The position numbers were made by a program, and so were the translations under genes. From Albugo candida (lineage: Eukaryota > Oomycota > Peronosporomycetes > Albuginales), in contig JBDOQK010000006.1 in the NCBI GenBank assembly GCA_040437565.1, positions 558,001 through 622,000 on the forward strand: a DNA stretch of 64,000 bases, in the 5' to 3' direction. How positions within the stretch are numbered: position 1 is the stretch's first letter; every line of letters begins with the position of its first letter. Below the pieces are notes generated by a model. It worked only from the letters and a program-made list of their open reading frames with translations. It had not been told where the DNA came from and made no database searches. Of the stretch, positions 42,355 through 53,253 are shown in pieces.

Positions 42355-45292
42355 ATGGCTCGAAAAAAGAATCAACGATCTGGAGCGGATTTATCGGATG
42401 GAAGTGACGCAGAGCGCGTCGTGATAGAGTCCAAGTCGTCTGACAAGGATAGAGAAAAGATAGAGAAAAAAGAGAAACGTAAAGAAAAGCTGAAAGCACG
42501 AAAAGCAATGAAGCAACAAGAAACTGCTGAAAAAAGTGAAGAGAAGATTGATGATGATGACGAAGTCAGTTCAAGAAAGGAAGCTGCCACATCAATCAAG
42601 AACAATAAAAAAACGTCAAAGCATCGCAGCAGTGCCTCAAAAGTCACATCATTCGCTGCATTGAATGACAATAGCACGGATGAAGACGAGGATGATGACG
42701 ATGTAGAGGAGGAAGACAAGGGAAAAAATGGCAGTCTAGAAGCTGGCTACTCTATCAGCAGTGATAGAAATGCTACGACCGAGCAGCCCAGAGATAGACT
42801 TGATGATAAGATGAAGAAGCAAAAAAAAAAGAAAATCATTCCAACCTCGCTATTTTTTGATCCAGTAGAACCAGCTGATAGTCTTGATGGCTCGAAAAAA
42901 GACAAGAAAGACAAAATCTCGAAACGAAAGCAGAAAAAATCTGTTCTTTTGTCAACACCTTTAGAAGAACGTGTGAACACATATACTGGAGACGGTGACG
43001 CTGATGGTGATGGTGAAGGTGACGACGGTGAGGAAGGAGTCAGTAATAAAAAAGAAGGAAAGCGTCTCAGCAACAAGGAGAGAAAGCGACTAAAAGAAGA
43101 GAAGGAACGACAAAAACGTGAAGAAGAGTACCATAAAGCTGTGAATCCACTGGATGGATCGCAATTTGCTGTTTCACAACAAGCTCTCACGGAAGACGCA
43201 AATTGGGAAAATGCTACCGACATTCATATTGATAATTTCACGATCAATGCTCATAGTAAACTGCTTTTTGATAGTGCTTCGCTCCATATCAATCATGGAG
43301 GAAAATACGGTCTCGTGGGTCCAAATGGTCAAGGAAAGACAACGCTCCTAAAGATGATTGCTATAGGTGAATTAAAAATTCCACCAAAAATCGACTGCCT
43401 GTATGTCGAACAGGAAGTTGTTGCTGATGAGACTCGTGCTGTCGATGCTGTATTGAAAGCTGACACAAAAAGGTGGGCACTATTGGAAGAAGAAGCGAGT
43501 TTGCTGTCGCAATTGGAGAAAACATCAGATTCTGATCTAGATGATCGACTCAATGAAGTGTACGAGCAATTGGCAGTAGCAGATGCCGCTGCCGCGGAAT
43601 CTCGTGCTCGACGCATATTGTTCGGTCTTGGATTTGACTCGGAGATGCAAGAAAAGTCAACACAAGATTTTTCTGGTGGATGGAGGATGCGTATCTCACT
43701 AGCAAAAGCGCTGTACGTGGAACCAACACTGCTAATGCTGGACGAGCCCACGAATCATCTTGATTTGAATGCTGTTATCTGGCTCGATGATTACCTGCAA
43801 AAATGGAAGAAAACACTCTTGGTAGTTTCTCACGATGCCGATTTTTTGAATAGTGTTTGCACGGAAGTACTTCATCTAGAAAGTCGCAAAATAGCTCATT
43901 ACAAGGGCAACTATGATCAATTTCGTGAAATGGAGGTGCAAAAGCGAAAACAAATGGAGAAGGCTTGGGAAAAACAGCAAAAGCAACTAAGAAATTTGAA
44001 GGCATCCGGGAAATCTTCAAAGAAGGCCAATGAGATCGTGAAGAAAAAACGTGAACCAGGCGCACGAGCTACGAAGAAGAAGAATACCGAATCCACCGAA
44101 TCTGCACTTGTGTCGTCTGATCAGACCGATTTGCTGGAGCGCCCTCGAGAATACGTTGTGAAATTCAGCTTCCCAGAAATCAGCAAGGTCTCACCTCCAA
44201 TTCTCGAAGTCCGTGAGGTCAGTTTCCGTTACAATGAATCCCAACCGTACCTTTTCAAAAATATCGACTTTGGTATCGACACGGATTCCCGCGTCTGTAT
44301 CGTTGGACCCAATGGTGTCGGTAAAAGTACGCTACTGAAGATTATAACCGAAGAAGTTCGAGTAAGCGTAGGTGAAGTACGTTTGAACCCCCGGATTCGC
44401 GTTGGAATCTACAATCAGCATTTTGTGGATAAGCTACCGATGGGTGAAACTCCTGTAGAATATCTTCGCAGGCTCTTCAACGAACAGACATATCAACAAG
44501 GTACGATAGAGCTCCACTCAATTCAAAGATAGTGCTCATTTTCTCTTTGTAGTGCGAAACTTGCTCGGAAAAGTTGGTTTGGAAGGACATGCGCATGAGA
44601 TAAAAAATCGCTTATTGTCGGGTGGACAAAAAGCACGCGTAGTGATTGCGGAATTAGTTTTGATGCGACCTCATATTCTGATCCTGGATGAGCCGACCAA
44701 CAACTTGGATATTGAATCCATCGACGCACTCTGTGATGCCATCANNNNNNNNNNNNNNNNNNNNNNNNNNNNNNNNNNNNNNNNNNNNNNNNNNNNNNNN
44801 NNNNNNNNNNNNNNNNNNNNNNNNNNNNNNNNNNNNNNNNNNNNTGCTCATTTTCTCTTTGTAGTGCGAAACTTGCTCGGAAAAGTTGGTTTGGAAGGAC
44901 ATGCGCATGAGATAAAAAATCGCTTATTGTCGGGTGGACAAAAAGCACGCGTAGTGATTGCGGAATTAGTTTTGATGCGACCTCATATTCTGATCCTGGA
45001 TGAGCCGACCAACAACTTGGATATTGAATCCATCGACGCACTCTGTGATGCCATCAAGGAATATGATGGAGGAGTCGTGATTGTGACCCACGATGCACGT
45101 CTGATTGAATCAACAAATTGCTTATTATGGGTTGTGGGTGATCAAGATGTTGTAGAATTTGATGGTAAATTTTCAGATTATAGACAGCTTATCCTCGACG
45201 ATTTGGCCAAGAAAGCGACAGTGGAGGAAGAACGATTGCAAGACAGGGCGTTGAAGAAATCTCAAGCCCGCGCAACATTGAAGTCAAAGTAG
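42355..45292 (+). CDS. ABCF-type ATPase, GCN20-like, two exons (split by a gap duplication)
   Basis: Exon 1 is 42355..44500. Exon 2 is complete in the right copy, 44865..45292, and its first part is repeated at 44553..44744. Counting once gives 857 residues. The first ~270 residues are Lys/Glu-rich and highly charged. Two ABC domains follow: Walker [12 protein letters not shown] with signature [15 protein letters not shown] and Walker [14 protein letters not shown]; then Walker [12 protein letters not shown] with signature [14 protein letters not shown] and [11 protein letters not shown]. No membrane segments are present, as in the ABCF class. A linker rich in Lys lies between them. Members act on ribosomes; GCN20-type proteins work with GCN1/GCN2 in the amino-acid response. 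The charged N-terminal extension also resembles ABCF1. The intron is 52 bases. Confidence 0.9.
44533..45056. repeat. Exact 212-base direct duplication around a 100-N gap
   Basis: 44533-44744 is repeated as 44845-45056, with the gap at 44745-44844. The unit contains the end of the ABCF intron and the start of exon 2, so a literal reading would give a second signature motif. Artefact of contig joining. Confidence 0.92.
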
Positions 45293-45297
45293 CTAAT

Positions 45298-45457
45298 GTT
45301 AGATAACATTTCAACGATAACATTTACNNNNNNNNNNNNNNNNNNNNNNNNNNNNNNNNNNNNNNNNNNNNNNNNNNNNNNNNNNNNNNNNNNNNNNNNN
45401 NNNNNNNNNNNNNNNNNNNNNNNNNNNGTTAGATAACATTTCAACGATAACATTTAC
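45298..45457. repeat. 30-base direct duplication around a 100-N gap
   Basis: 45298-45327 equals 45428-45457, with N at 45328-45427. Another overlap left in place at a contig join, in the spacer between ABCF and RPS24. Confidence 0.9.
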
Positions 45458-45563
45458 GATGTTTTGTCAATATTACCTCATTGGATGAAATTATTGCAAA
45501 TGTGTCAAAATTCATTGGTTCGGAGGAATCGACTCGATTCGGCTTTCGATAACACTTGCAAAC

Positions 45564-46170
45564 ATGGCGGAAAAAGGTCCTGTGACTGTGCGTACGCGCA
45601 AATTTCTTCGTAATACACTTCTAGCACGCGTCCAAATGGTAAGCTGGTCGGGTTTATGTTCAGAAAGGGACTCAGGAAGTAACTCTGCGGTGGTGGTGTC
45701 AACTTTAGGTCGTTGAGGTGATCCATCCTGGACGTGCCAATGTTCCAAAAGCGGAACTGCAGGAAAAAGTCGGAAAGGTCGGTCTATATCGATGATAGTG
45801 AGGCTCGACAAAATCATTATCTCTTTTCTCAGATGTATAAGGTGAAGGACACAAACACAGTGGTTCTTTATGGATTTCGAACACAGTTTGGTGGCGGTAA
45901 AAGCACGGGTTTCGGACTTATTTACGACTCTGTGAACGACGCGAAGCGCTTCGAACCGAAATATCGTCTGATTCGCGTACGTTCAGCTTCGACTGAAACA
46001 AAGCAGAATCATGATATTGATCTTGCATGTTTTTGTTATATTAGCAAGGGCTTGCCGAAAAGGTGGAATCATCCCGTAAGCAGATCAAAGAAGCGAAAAA
46101 TCGGAAGAAGAAAATCCGAGGAGTTGGTCGTCGTATTGCACGACACAAAGCCGCGAAGGCTAACAAGTAG
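45564..46170 (+). CDS. RPS24: 40S ribosomal protein S24 (eS24), four exons
   Basis: Join(45564..45638, 45709..45777, 45833..45976, 46045..46170), 137 residues; human S24 is about 130. Conserved landmarks are [29 protein letters not shown] (read across intron 1), [34 protein letters not shown] and [18 protein letters not shown]. The first three exons all end at codon boundaries. Introns are 70, 55 and 68 bases. It is part of the small ribosomal subunit. The gene sits close to two assembly gaps but is itself complete. Confidence 0.95.
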
Positions 46171-46247
46171 AGATGAAAACCAGTCACAGAAACTCGCATC
46201 CGCTGTCTGTTCAACTTTTTCTGAGCCACGGTACAAGAACATCTTGT

Positions 46248-47435
46248 TTCTTGATTATATTGTAAGAAAACGTGCCATGATTTGCGAGATTCACATTTTC
46301 TCAATAAGTCTTTACCATCATATTCTCTTTGCATTCATTCGCGAGATTTTCGAATGAAAAAAAAAATGCAGATTCTGGCGAATATGTATTCAGCACCAGC
46401 CTAAATATTGTCGACGCATGCTACACTTTATCAGCTAATAATGCAGCAGGTGTGTATCGATACCGCCATTGCCGCTGGTGGTCCATTCTTACTATAATGT
46501 GTTCTATCGGAATATGTGACGACAGCCAAAACCCCACCGACTTCGTCGGCAAAAACCAATTTTCCTGTGCTGCTGACGCGCGACTTGCTGCCTGAGTTTG
46601 CCGCGCTACTTTTACGTTGATCTCTCGGTATGCTATCTGTCCTTTCACACGGTTCATCTGGCTCCTTAGTGTCGATACTGCGTCGTTGCTTCTCCTTTGT
46701 GTCAATTCCTTCAAGTTTTGCATCGTCTACGTCTTTTCCTTCCGCTTTAATGNNNNNNNNNNNNNNNNNNNNNNNNNNNNNNNNNNNNNNNNNNNNNNNN
46801 NNNNNNNNNNNNNNNNNNNNNNNNNNNNNNNNNNNNNNNNNNNNNNNNNNNNTGGTAAAGACTTATTGAGAAAATGTGAATCTCGCAAATCATGGCACGT
46901 TTTCTTACAATATAATCAAGAAACAAGATGTTCTTGATTATATTGTAAGAAAACGTGCCATGATTTGCGAGATTCACATTTTCTCAATAAGTCTTTACCA
47001 TCATATTCTCTTTGCATTCATTCGCGAGATTTTCGAATGAAAAAAAAAATGCAGATTCTGGCGAATATGTATTCAGCACCAGCCTAAATATTGTCGACGC
47101 ATGCTACACTTTATCAGCTAATAATGCAGCAGGTGTGTATCGATACCGCCATTGCCGCTGGTGGTCCATTCTTACTATAATGTGTTCTATCGGAATATGT
47201 GACGACAGCCAAAACCCCACCGACTTCGTCGGCAAAAACCAATTTTCCTGTGCTGCTGACGCGCGACTTGCTGCCTGAGTTTGCCGCGCTACTTTTACGT
47301 TGATCTCTCGGTATGCTATCTGTCCTTTCACACGGTTCATCTGGCTCCTTAGTGTCGATACTGCGTCGTTGCTTCTCCTTTGTGTCAATTCCTTCAAGTT
47401 TTGCATCGTCTACGTCTTTTCCTTCCGCTTTAATG
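46248..47435. repeat. 505-base direct duplication plus fold-back around a 100-N gap
   Basis: 46248-46752 equals 46931-47435. To the right of the gap (46753-46852), 46853 to about 46925 is the reverse complement of sequence just after 46248. The fold-back turns at a quasi-palindrome (CAAGAACATCTTGTTTCTTG). The left copy holds only part of the small CaaX gene. Same artefact type as at 31 kb. Confidence 0.9.
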
Positions 47436-47527
47436 TTGTCCCCTTGCGAGATGTGTAAGTGACTCTCATTACTCTCATCTATTTGAATCGGATGAACTAC
47501 TGATTGAAAAAGACCATAAACCATCAA
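47114..47527 (-). CDS. Small protein with PP1-docking-like motif and CaaX end
   Basis: A single frame of 137 residues. The body is polar and charged. Near residue 95 it reads TGKLVFADEVGGVLAVVTYS, which resembles the RVSFADxxGxxLxxV docking segment of protein phosphatase 1 targeting subunits, with KLVF in the RVxF slot. The C-terminus is HTCCIIS, whose last four residues, CIIS, form a CaaX box of the farnesylation type, with an extra Cys for palmitoylation. I infer a lipid-anchored scaffold for a phosphatase. No known orthologue is recognised. A partial copy at 46431-46752 is an assembly duplicate. An intron cannot be excluded. Confidence 0.55.
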   Translation of the reverse strand: MMVYGLFQSVVHPIQIDESNESHLHISQGDNIKAEGKDVDDAKLEGIDTKEKQRRSIDTKEPDEPCERTDSIPRDQRKSSAANSGSKSRVSSTGKLVFADEVGGVLAVVTYSDRTHYSKNGPPAAMAVSIHTCCIIS

Positions 47528-47783
47528 CCTGTCTGCGACTTGATGTGATTATGTGCCACGACCGAAAGACATGTGGCAAGATGAGTTTTTGCCACCCGGG
47601 CACTTTTGACTTCCTATTTATACCGAAGTAATTTCCAGGGCTATAATAAGACACGAGGTTGTTCTATATTGCACCTCTCCATCAGGGATCCAATTGATTT
47701 GTCGCTATCAAAATCAGTGCGTTTCGACATCAAAATTTCAATTCGCTTGGTTTTCTTGTTTAGACTTCCCATCCACCAAATTT

Positions 47784-49445
47784 TTACAAAAGTGAGTTGC
47801 TTTGTTGCTCGTCCTCTTCGCTGTCAGCCATTGATTCATGAATCTGATGAGCTGATGTCTGTGATTCCTTTGCTGGTATCTGCTCCATTCGAGCATACAG
47901 TGTACTTGTCACTTGTGGTCGCCAAAGAATCGTGACTGCACAAAATGTGCAAAAGACCAAAAAATGCTGGATCGCCCAAAACCGCCACATCTTTTCCCGA
48001 TTCAATGGAATTACCTCCATGTACCTACATTAAAGCATTAATCAGCCAGGATTAGAAAGCATGCTAGATGCGTACGCAAGTGTTATCGCGATCTCGAGCA
48101 GAATGGAGAGCAAGCTGTACGCGACTAAGATACGGTGCAAACAAGTGTACATTTCCAGTTTTGCGTGTTGTCCGAATCTTCTCAAGTTTTGGCGAGACAA
48201 TGAGAGTGAATTAAATATCCAGCTCATGAAGCAAGCATTCGTTGCTATTCCAAGTATTCTCCACTCGATCGATGGGTATGCGATACCATTTGAAAGATTT
48301 ACAATGTGACTTAACCGGAGGCAGCATGCAGATGCAAAGTAACAGAGGCTAAGACCAAGCAGAACTGTGACTTCTGGCCGTGTGATACTCTGGCGAACGA
48401 TACCATAGCCAAGACATATCAATGCCGTCAAGACTCGTGCAAAGCATCCCGTTGTCACTTCAATTACCGTCGCAAATAAAACGCTTGCTGGATAAGGACA
48501 ACAGATCGGATCACCGTTTCTATTCAGCATATCGAGTGTAAAGAACCAAATAGCTGCTTCACCTTTGAGACATTTTTCATCAGTATCTATCATCGCAGCG
48601 ACGTATATAGATATATACGCACTTGTAGCCAGAAGCAATTCAATGAATAGCAAATATTGCAAACGGAATGCAGATCTGTGATATCGAGCCAGAAGCAACG
48701 AATAATACAAATCGACAAATCCATAAAGGACTGCGAGGATGCCACTGTAAATTCTGAAGATTAGCGAAAAGTGTGAATATATAAATGTCAAATGAGACCT
48801 GACTGGAAGTCGCTCAATCAGAAGAGCAGGAAGATATCCGAAACTATTTCGAAACGATACTGAAGATGCCAAATGAACGAGTGATTTCCTTGTAGATTCG
48901 ACCGCTATGTCTTTTGAATCCCAGCATGAAAATATTCTGGCAGTGTAATCTTCATTCTTCTCAGGCTTCAAGTTGATAGTAATTAAGGAAGTCTCATTGA
49001 TGATTTTTTCTTGCAATACGAAGTCACGCTTCTCCTCCTTTAGTCTTGATACGATATTGAGTTCGAAATTTGAAGAATAAGAATGACACAATGCGAGTGT
49101 TTGCATGTCGGCGGGTAGATTGGAGTTGCTATAGATAAGGGCCACAGCTCGAATAAGCGGCTCTGTTCCTGAGTGTTCTGCTCCTTTCTTCACGACTGAG
49201 TCTCCATTGATGTCAAGTAAACTGATATTTGCTCGTAGAGATACCATGGGAGTCATCGTATTCGCTGGGAGTATTCCTAAGAAAAACACGTTTTTGGAAT
49301 TCGCAAACACGAATTCCGTAAAGTGTATATTAGCGTTCACTTCGGTAGCTCTGTGAATGGATCCTAATGACACATGAAAACGCAATGTGCACCACAGAAT
49401 CGTTGGTGCAAACACGCTGCCAACTGATTTCGAAAGCGTTCGCAT
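47784..49445 (-). CDS. GOLD-domain seven-helix protein (TMEM87/GPR107-like)
   Basis: Complement of join(47784..48024, 48076..49445), 536 residues. The first ~25 residues could be a signal sequence. A lumenal region of ~200 residues follows, with beta-strand character expected of a GOLD-like domain. From about residue 210 there are seven hydrophobic helices (for example AVLYGFVDLYYSLLLARY, LLFIELLLATSAYISIYVAA, VTVLLGLSLCYFASACCL). The second exon ends the last helix with TILWRPQ and an acidic tail (DSEEDEQQ), like TMEM87 and its fungal kin. These proteins work in the Golgi and endosome recycling. A 45-base in-frame segment near residue 215 (GTCTCA ... CTTCAG) may be an extra intron; removing it improves the first helix. 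Confidence 0.75.
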
Positions 49446-49524
49446 TAAATTTCAGGAATTAAATGGAGAAGATAATTCGCCAATCCATACACACCTTTTA
49501 TTAAGAGTTAAATGTGTGCCACCG

Positions 49525-50740
49525 TCAAAAATGGTGAGCCTTATTTCGAGAGCGCAGGTACCAGGCCGCACAAAACGCCACAAACACTGCACATAGAAGA
49601 ACCAAATGCAAATTTGCGGTCGGAAATAACTCTGATGGAAGTGAGTCACGTCCAAAATCTCTTGCTGCATGTTTGTCGGCTTCATCCAATACAATTTGCT
49701 TCACAACATACCGAGGACCGATATCGGGTGGATCCGTGTATTCGTCCTTTGTATTTGCCGAATACACATTCTTGGGTTTACAGGGCTTGATAGGAGCCGT
49801 CTCGGGACTCTTTTTGATGTCCTGCAGCAGTTGCTCGTTGCAGGCTGCGGGCAAATTCTGATATTCGTGCACACGGAATAAGTCTTCGATGATATTGAAA
49901 GTCACTAACCTTTGTTTCCCCTTTATACGCATCGCAAATCTCTTTCAGGATGACTTCATAAGTGACTGCAAGCTCGGAATCGCCGATCTTTTTCCCGTCC
50001 AGCACAACCTTTTCGCCACAAAGTGTGAGATCAAACTACGAATGAGCAAAGAGACGAACATAAGGCATCCACGCTGGTTTCACGACTTCCACTTGCTCAA
50101 TTATCTATAACACGAACTCAGGTGTAATCCTGAGTGAAGATAGTAGCTCCGATGGAAGCACCTTTTTGAGTAGGGCAGAGCTTTTGGTTAGGTAGCACTT
50201 TTGCAGTGCTTCTCCTGACTTTGGATCCAACTCACAATTAGCAGCCATTGTGTCCCATGAATGTGTTGAATGATGATAATTCTCCACACACTGAGAGAAT
50301 TTATCTTGAGCGCGTGATCGGAATAGGAAGAGGCAGTCTTACGCTAATGTGGTTGAGTTGGACGGTGACATTTTGAATTTCTAAGTTGATACAGCTGAGC
50401 CATTTATGTGCATTACATTCTTCATCGCCACCTTCGCAAATGAATTTTCCAGAAGGAGACACTGATGTCCCGGCGCCAGGAATTGAGCTACAATAAGATC
50501 TGTAAATTGAAAGAAGCCGTTTCCGTTAAATCAAACTTGTCATACTGAAACTCTATAATCCGTTGGAATCTATGGAAGACAAGGCTCAATAAAATGAATT
50601 TTCTCGTTCTACTGAGCAATAAGCACGAACCCGATATCATTCAGGAGTCTTGGTAAAACTTTGACCATAAAAATCCTGCTGGCTGGACTATGACCGGTTA
50701 TAAGTAGATACTTCGCGTCATTGTCAGACTGGAGCCTACC
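49525..50740 (-). CDS. GILT-like unit with Ser replacing both active-site Cys, membrane tail
   Basis: Last exon 49525..49857, preceded by a 52-base intron (49858-49909) and earlier exons to about 50740. Recognisable GILT features: the strand-helix with LLITGHSPASRIFMVKVLP (50640-50710), CEGGDEECNAHKWLSC, CELDPKSGEALQKC, and EICDAYKGETK joining NLPAAC. The alignment places SPAS where active GILT has CxxC, so thiol reductase activity is probably lost. After GILT comes ~70 polar residues, a single membrane helix (LVLLCAVFVAFCAAWYL) and a short tail. No start codon or signal peptide was found for this unit. It may be the second half of one protein whose first half is the unit at 52091-53111. Some internal exon borders are unresolved. 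Confidence 0.6.
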
Positions 50741-52609
50741 AAAACGCTCTCCAGTACACCTTCATATCCTGCTTGTAGAACCTATCGTGGCCGTTCCGAA
50801 GCCTATTCTGGTTAGAAGCCGGACCAGTCTTGTCGACTGGATCACCCGTGTTTCTCGACAAGCCAGGAAAATGGTTGCATGTATTTGGGTAAAACTAAAG
50901 AGGCCAATAAGTGATTTCCCCAAAAAATAGACTGGCCTACTCGTATATCTCCTTTGTATGCTCTGCAAAGCTCCTCTTCTAACGCTAAAAGCCCAACTGC
51001 CATTGTTGCGTTCCCAAGAAGCCTCCCATCCAGTGTGATCTACACCAGATCAAAATGCTGATACTAATCCTTGATATAGTCATGAAGCACGAACGTGTGG
51101 AAGCCATAGGATTCGACCACCAGCTTCATCTGAAAGCATCTAATCCAGTGATTTGGCAAGATTCGCAATGAAAAAGGAACTGCCGGCAGAGCTGCTGTAT
51201 CCTACCTTTTTGAGTATCTTTTCGCTTCTGTCCTGAAAACAATCAGAAAGTTCCTTCAATTCGCTTGGCAAAACACATGCGACAATATTTGAATCCCAAT
51301 CATTGAGATCGCCCGATTTAAAAGCTTCTAAACACTATCACGCAGCGAGCTAATACCAAGNNNNNNNNNNNNNNNNNNNNNNNNNNNNNNNNNNNNNNNN
51401 NNNNNNNNNNNNNNNNNNNNNNNNNNNNNNNNNNNNNNNNNNNNNNNNNNNNNNNNNNNNCTCCTGACTTTGGATCCAACTCACAATTAGCAGCCATTGT
51501 GTCCCATGAATGTGTTGAATGATGATAATTCTCCACACACTGAGAGAATTTATCTTGAGCGCGTGATCGGAATAGGAAGAGGCAGTCTTACGCTAATGTG
51601 GTTGAGTTGGACGGTGACATTTTGAATTTCTAAGTTGATACAGCTGAGCCATTTATGTGCATTACATTCTTCATCGCCACCTTCGCAAATGAATTTTCCA
51701 GAAGGAGACACTGATGTCCCGGCGCCAGGAATTGAGCTACAATAAGATCTGTAAATTGAAAGAAGCCGTTTCCGTTAAATCAAACTTGTCATACTGAAAC
51801 TCTATAATCCGTTGGAATCTATGGAAGACAAGGCTCAATAAAATGAATTTTCTCGTTCTACTGAGCAATAAGCACGAACCCGATATCATTCAGGAGTCTT
51901 GGTAAAACTTTGACCATAAAAATCCTGCTGGCTGGACTATGACCGGTTATAAGTAGATACTTCGCGTCATTGTCAGACTGGAGCCTACCAAAACGCTCTC
52001 CAGTACACCTTCATATCCTGCTTGTAGAACCTATCGTGGCCGTTCCGAAGCCTATTCTGGTTAGAAGCCGGACCAGTCTTGTCGACTGGATCACCCGTGT
52101 TTCTCGACAAGCCAGGAAAATGGTTGCATGTATTTGGGTAAAACTAAAGAGGCCAATAAGTGATTTCCCCAAAAAATAGACTGGCCTACTCGTATATCTC
52201 CTTTGTATGCTCTGCAAAGCTCCTCTTCTAACGCTAAAAGCCCAACTGCCATTGTTGCGTTCCCAAGAAGCCTCCCATCCAGTGTGATCTACACCAGATC
52301 AAAATGCTGATACTAATCCTTGATATAGTCATGAAGCACGAACGTGTGGAAGCCATAGGATTCGACCACCAGCTTCATCTGAAAGCATCTAATCCAGTGA
52401 TTTGGCAAGATTCGCAATGAAAAAGGAACTGCCGGCAGAGCTGCTGTATCCTACCTTTTTGAGTATCTTTTCGCTTCTGTCCTGAAAACAATCAGAAAGT
52501 TCCTTCAATTCGCTTGGCAAAACACATGCGACAATATTTGAATCCCAATCATTGAGATCGCCCGATTTAAAAGCTTCTAAACACTATCACGCAGCGAGCT
52601 AATACCAAG
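50212..52609. repeat. Exact 1149-base direct duplication around a 100-N gap
   Basis: 50212-51360 equals 51461-52609, with N at 51361-51460. The unit contains the 3' exons of GILT unit A and the 5' exons of unit B. Read literally the locus has extra GILT pieces. Counting once leaves one A and one B. This is the largest of the gap duplications. Confidence 0.92.
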
Positions 52610-53111
52610 GCAATTGCGCTTCATCATTTATCAATTCTCACAGCAAGTTTCTCCAGCCATATGTAAGGCTCCTTGGTCGCTTTTTCTAGAAGGCATGCGT
52701 GCCATTTATGCCCCTCACACTCTGACGGTCCATCTTCACACACAATCTGCGACTTTTGTATTGCCATTCCCCCAATCGGCAATAATCTATATTAAATGGC
52801 TCAAAATCAGAGGTATGACGCGTATCAATCGCACCGAAATGTGACTATATCCCGAAATCTCTCATCCTTGATAATGGGGATGATGACGCTCGCAATAAAG
52901 TACTGGCAAGCCGCACTAAGAGAAAGATGATCATCGCATTCAGCGCATTTTCTGGGCTTCGAAAAACTTCGTACCAAAATGTTCGGTATCGAATCTTGAC
53001 CTCTACTTTCTCGGATTTTACCATACTGCTCGAAAGCTTTGGATTGCAATCACACAGAAGCAAATAGCAAGACAACAAGAACGCAAGGAAGGGCTGCATT
53101 CGGTGATGCAT
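52091..53111 (-). CDS. GILT-type lysosomal thiol reductase unit, active-site CAAC
   Basis: Exons 52975..53111, 52835..52915 and one starting at 52786 are well supported (introns 59 and 48 bases). Later exons run to a possible stop at 52091. A signal peptide is present (PFLAFLLSCYLLLC), then KVEVKIRYRTFCAACQYFI, where CAAC is the redox site formed across intron 1, then IIPIIKDERFRDIVTF, CEDGPSECEGHKWHAC, GDLNDWDSNIVACVLPSEL, DGRLLGNATMAVG and EELCRAYKG. GILT reduces disulfides in acidic compartments and is also secreted in some organisms. The join after residue ~125 is unresolved. Whether the frame ends at 52091 or splices into unit B is open. Confidence 0.68.
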
Positions 53112-53253
53112 GTCTTTCGCTATTTGGCTGAAAAAAACACGTTATTACAAACTTAGTAGTAGCAAAAAAAGAAGTCAATCTAGCAATAGCCTCGATTAAT
53201 TCTTGATTTAGATGCATGCATATGCCAATACTTTGATACGTATTCGATTGTTA

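Noticed and set aside
42372-43223. Long Ser-rich minus-strand frames opposite the ABCF N-terminus
   Set aside because: They are the complement of a Lys/Glu/Asp-rich coding stretch, which automatically yields open Ser/Phe-rich frames. No start context or family match.
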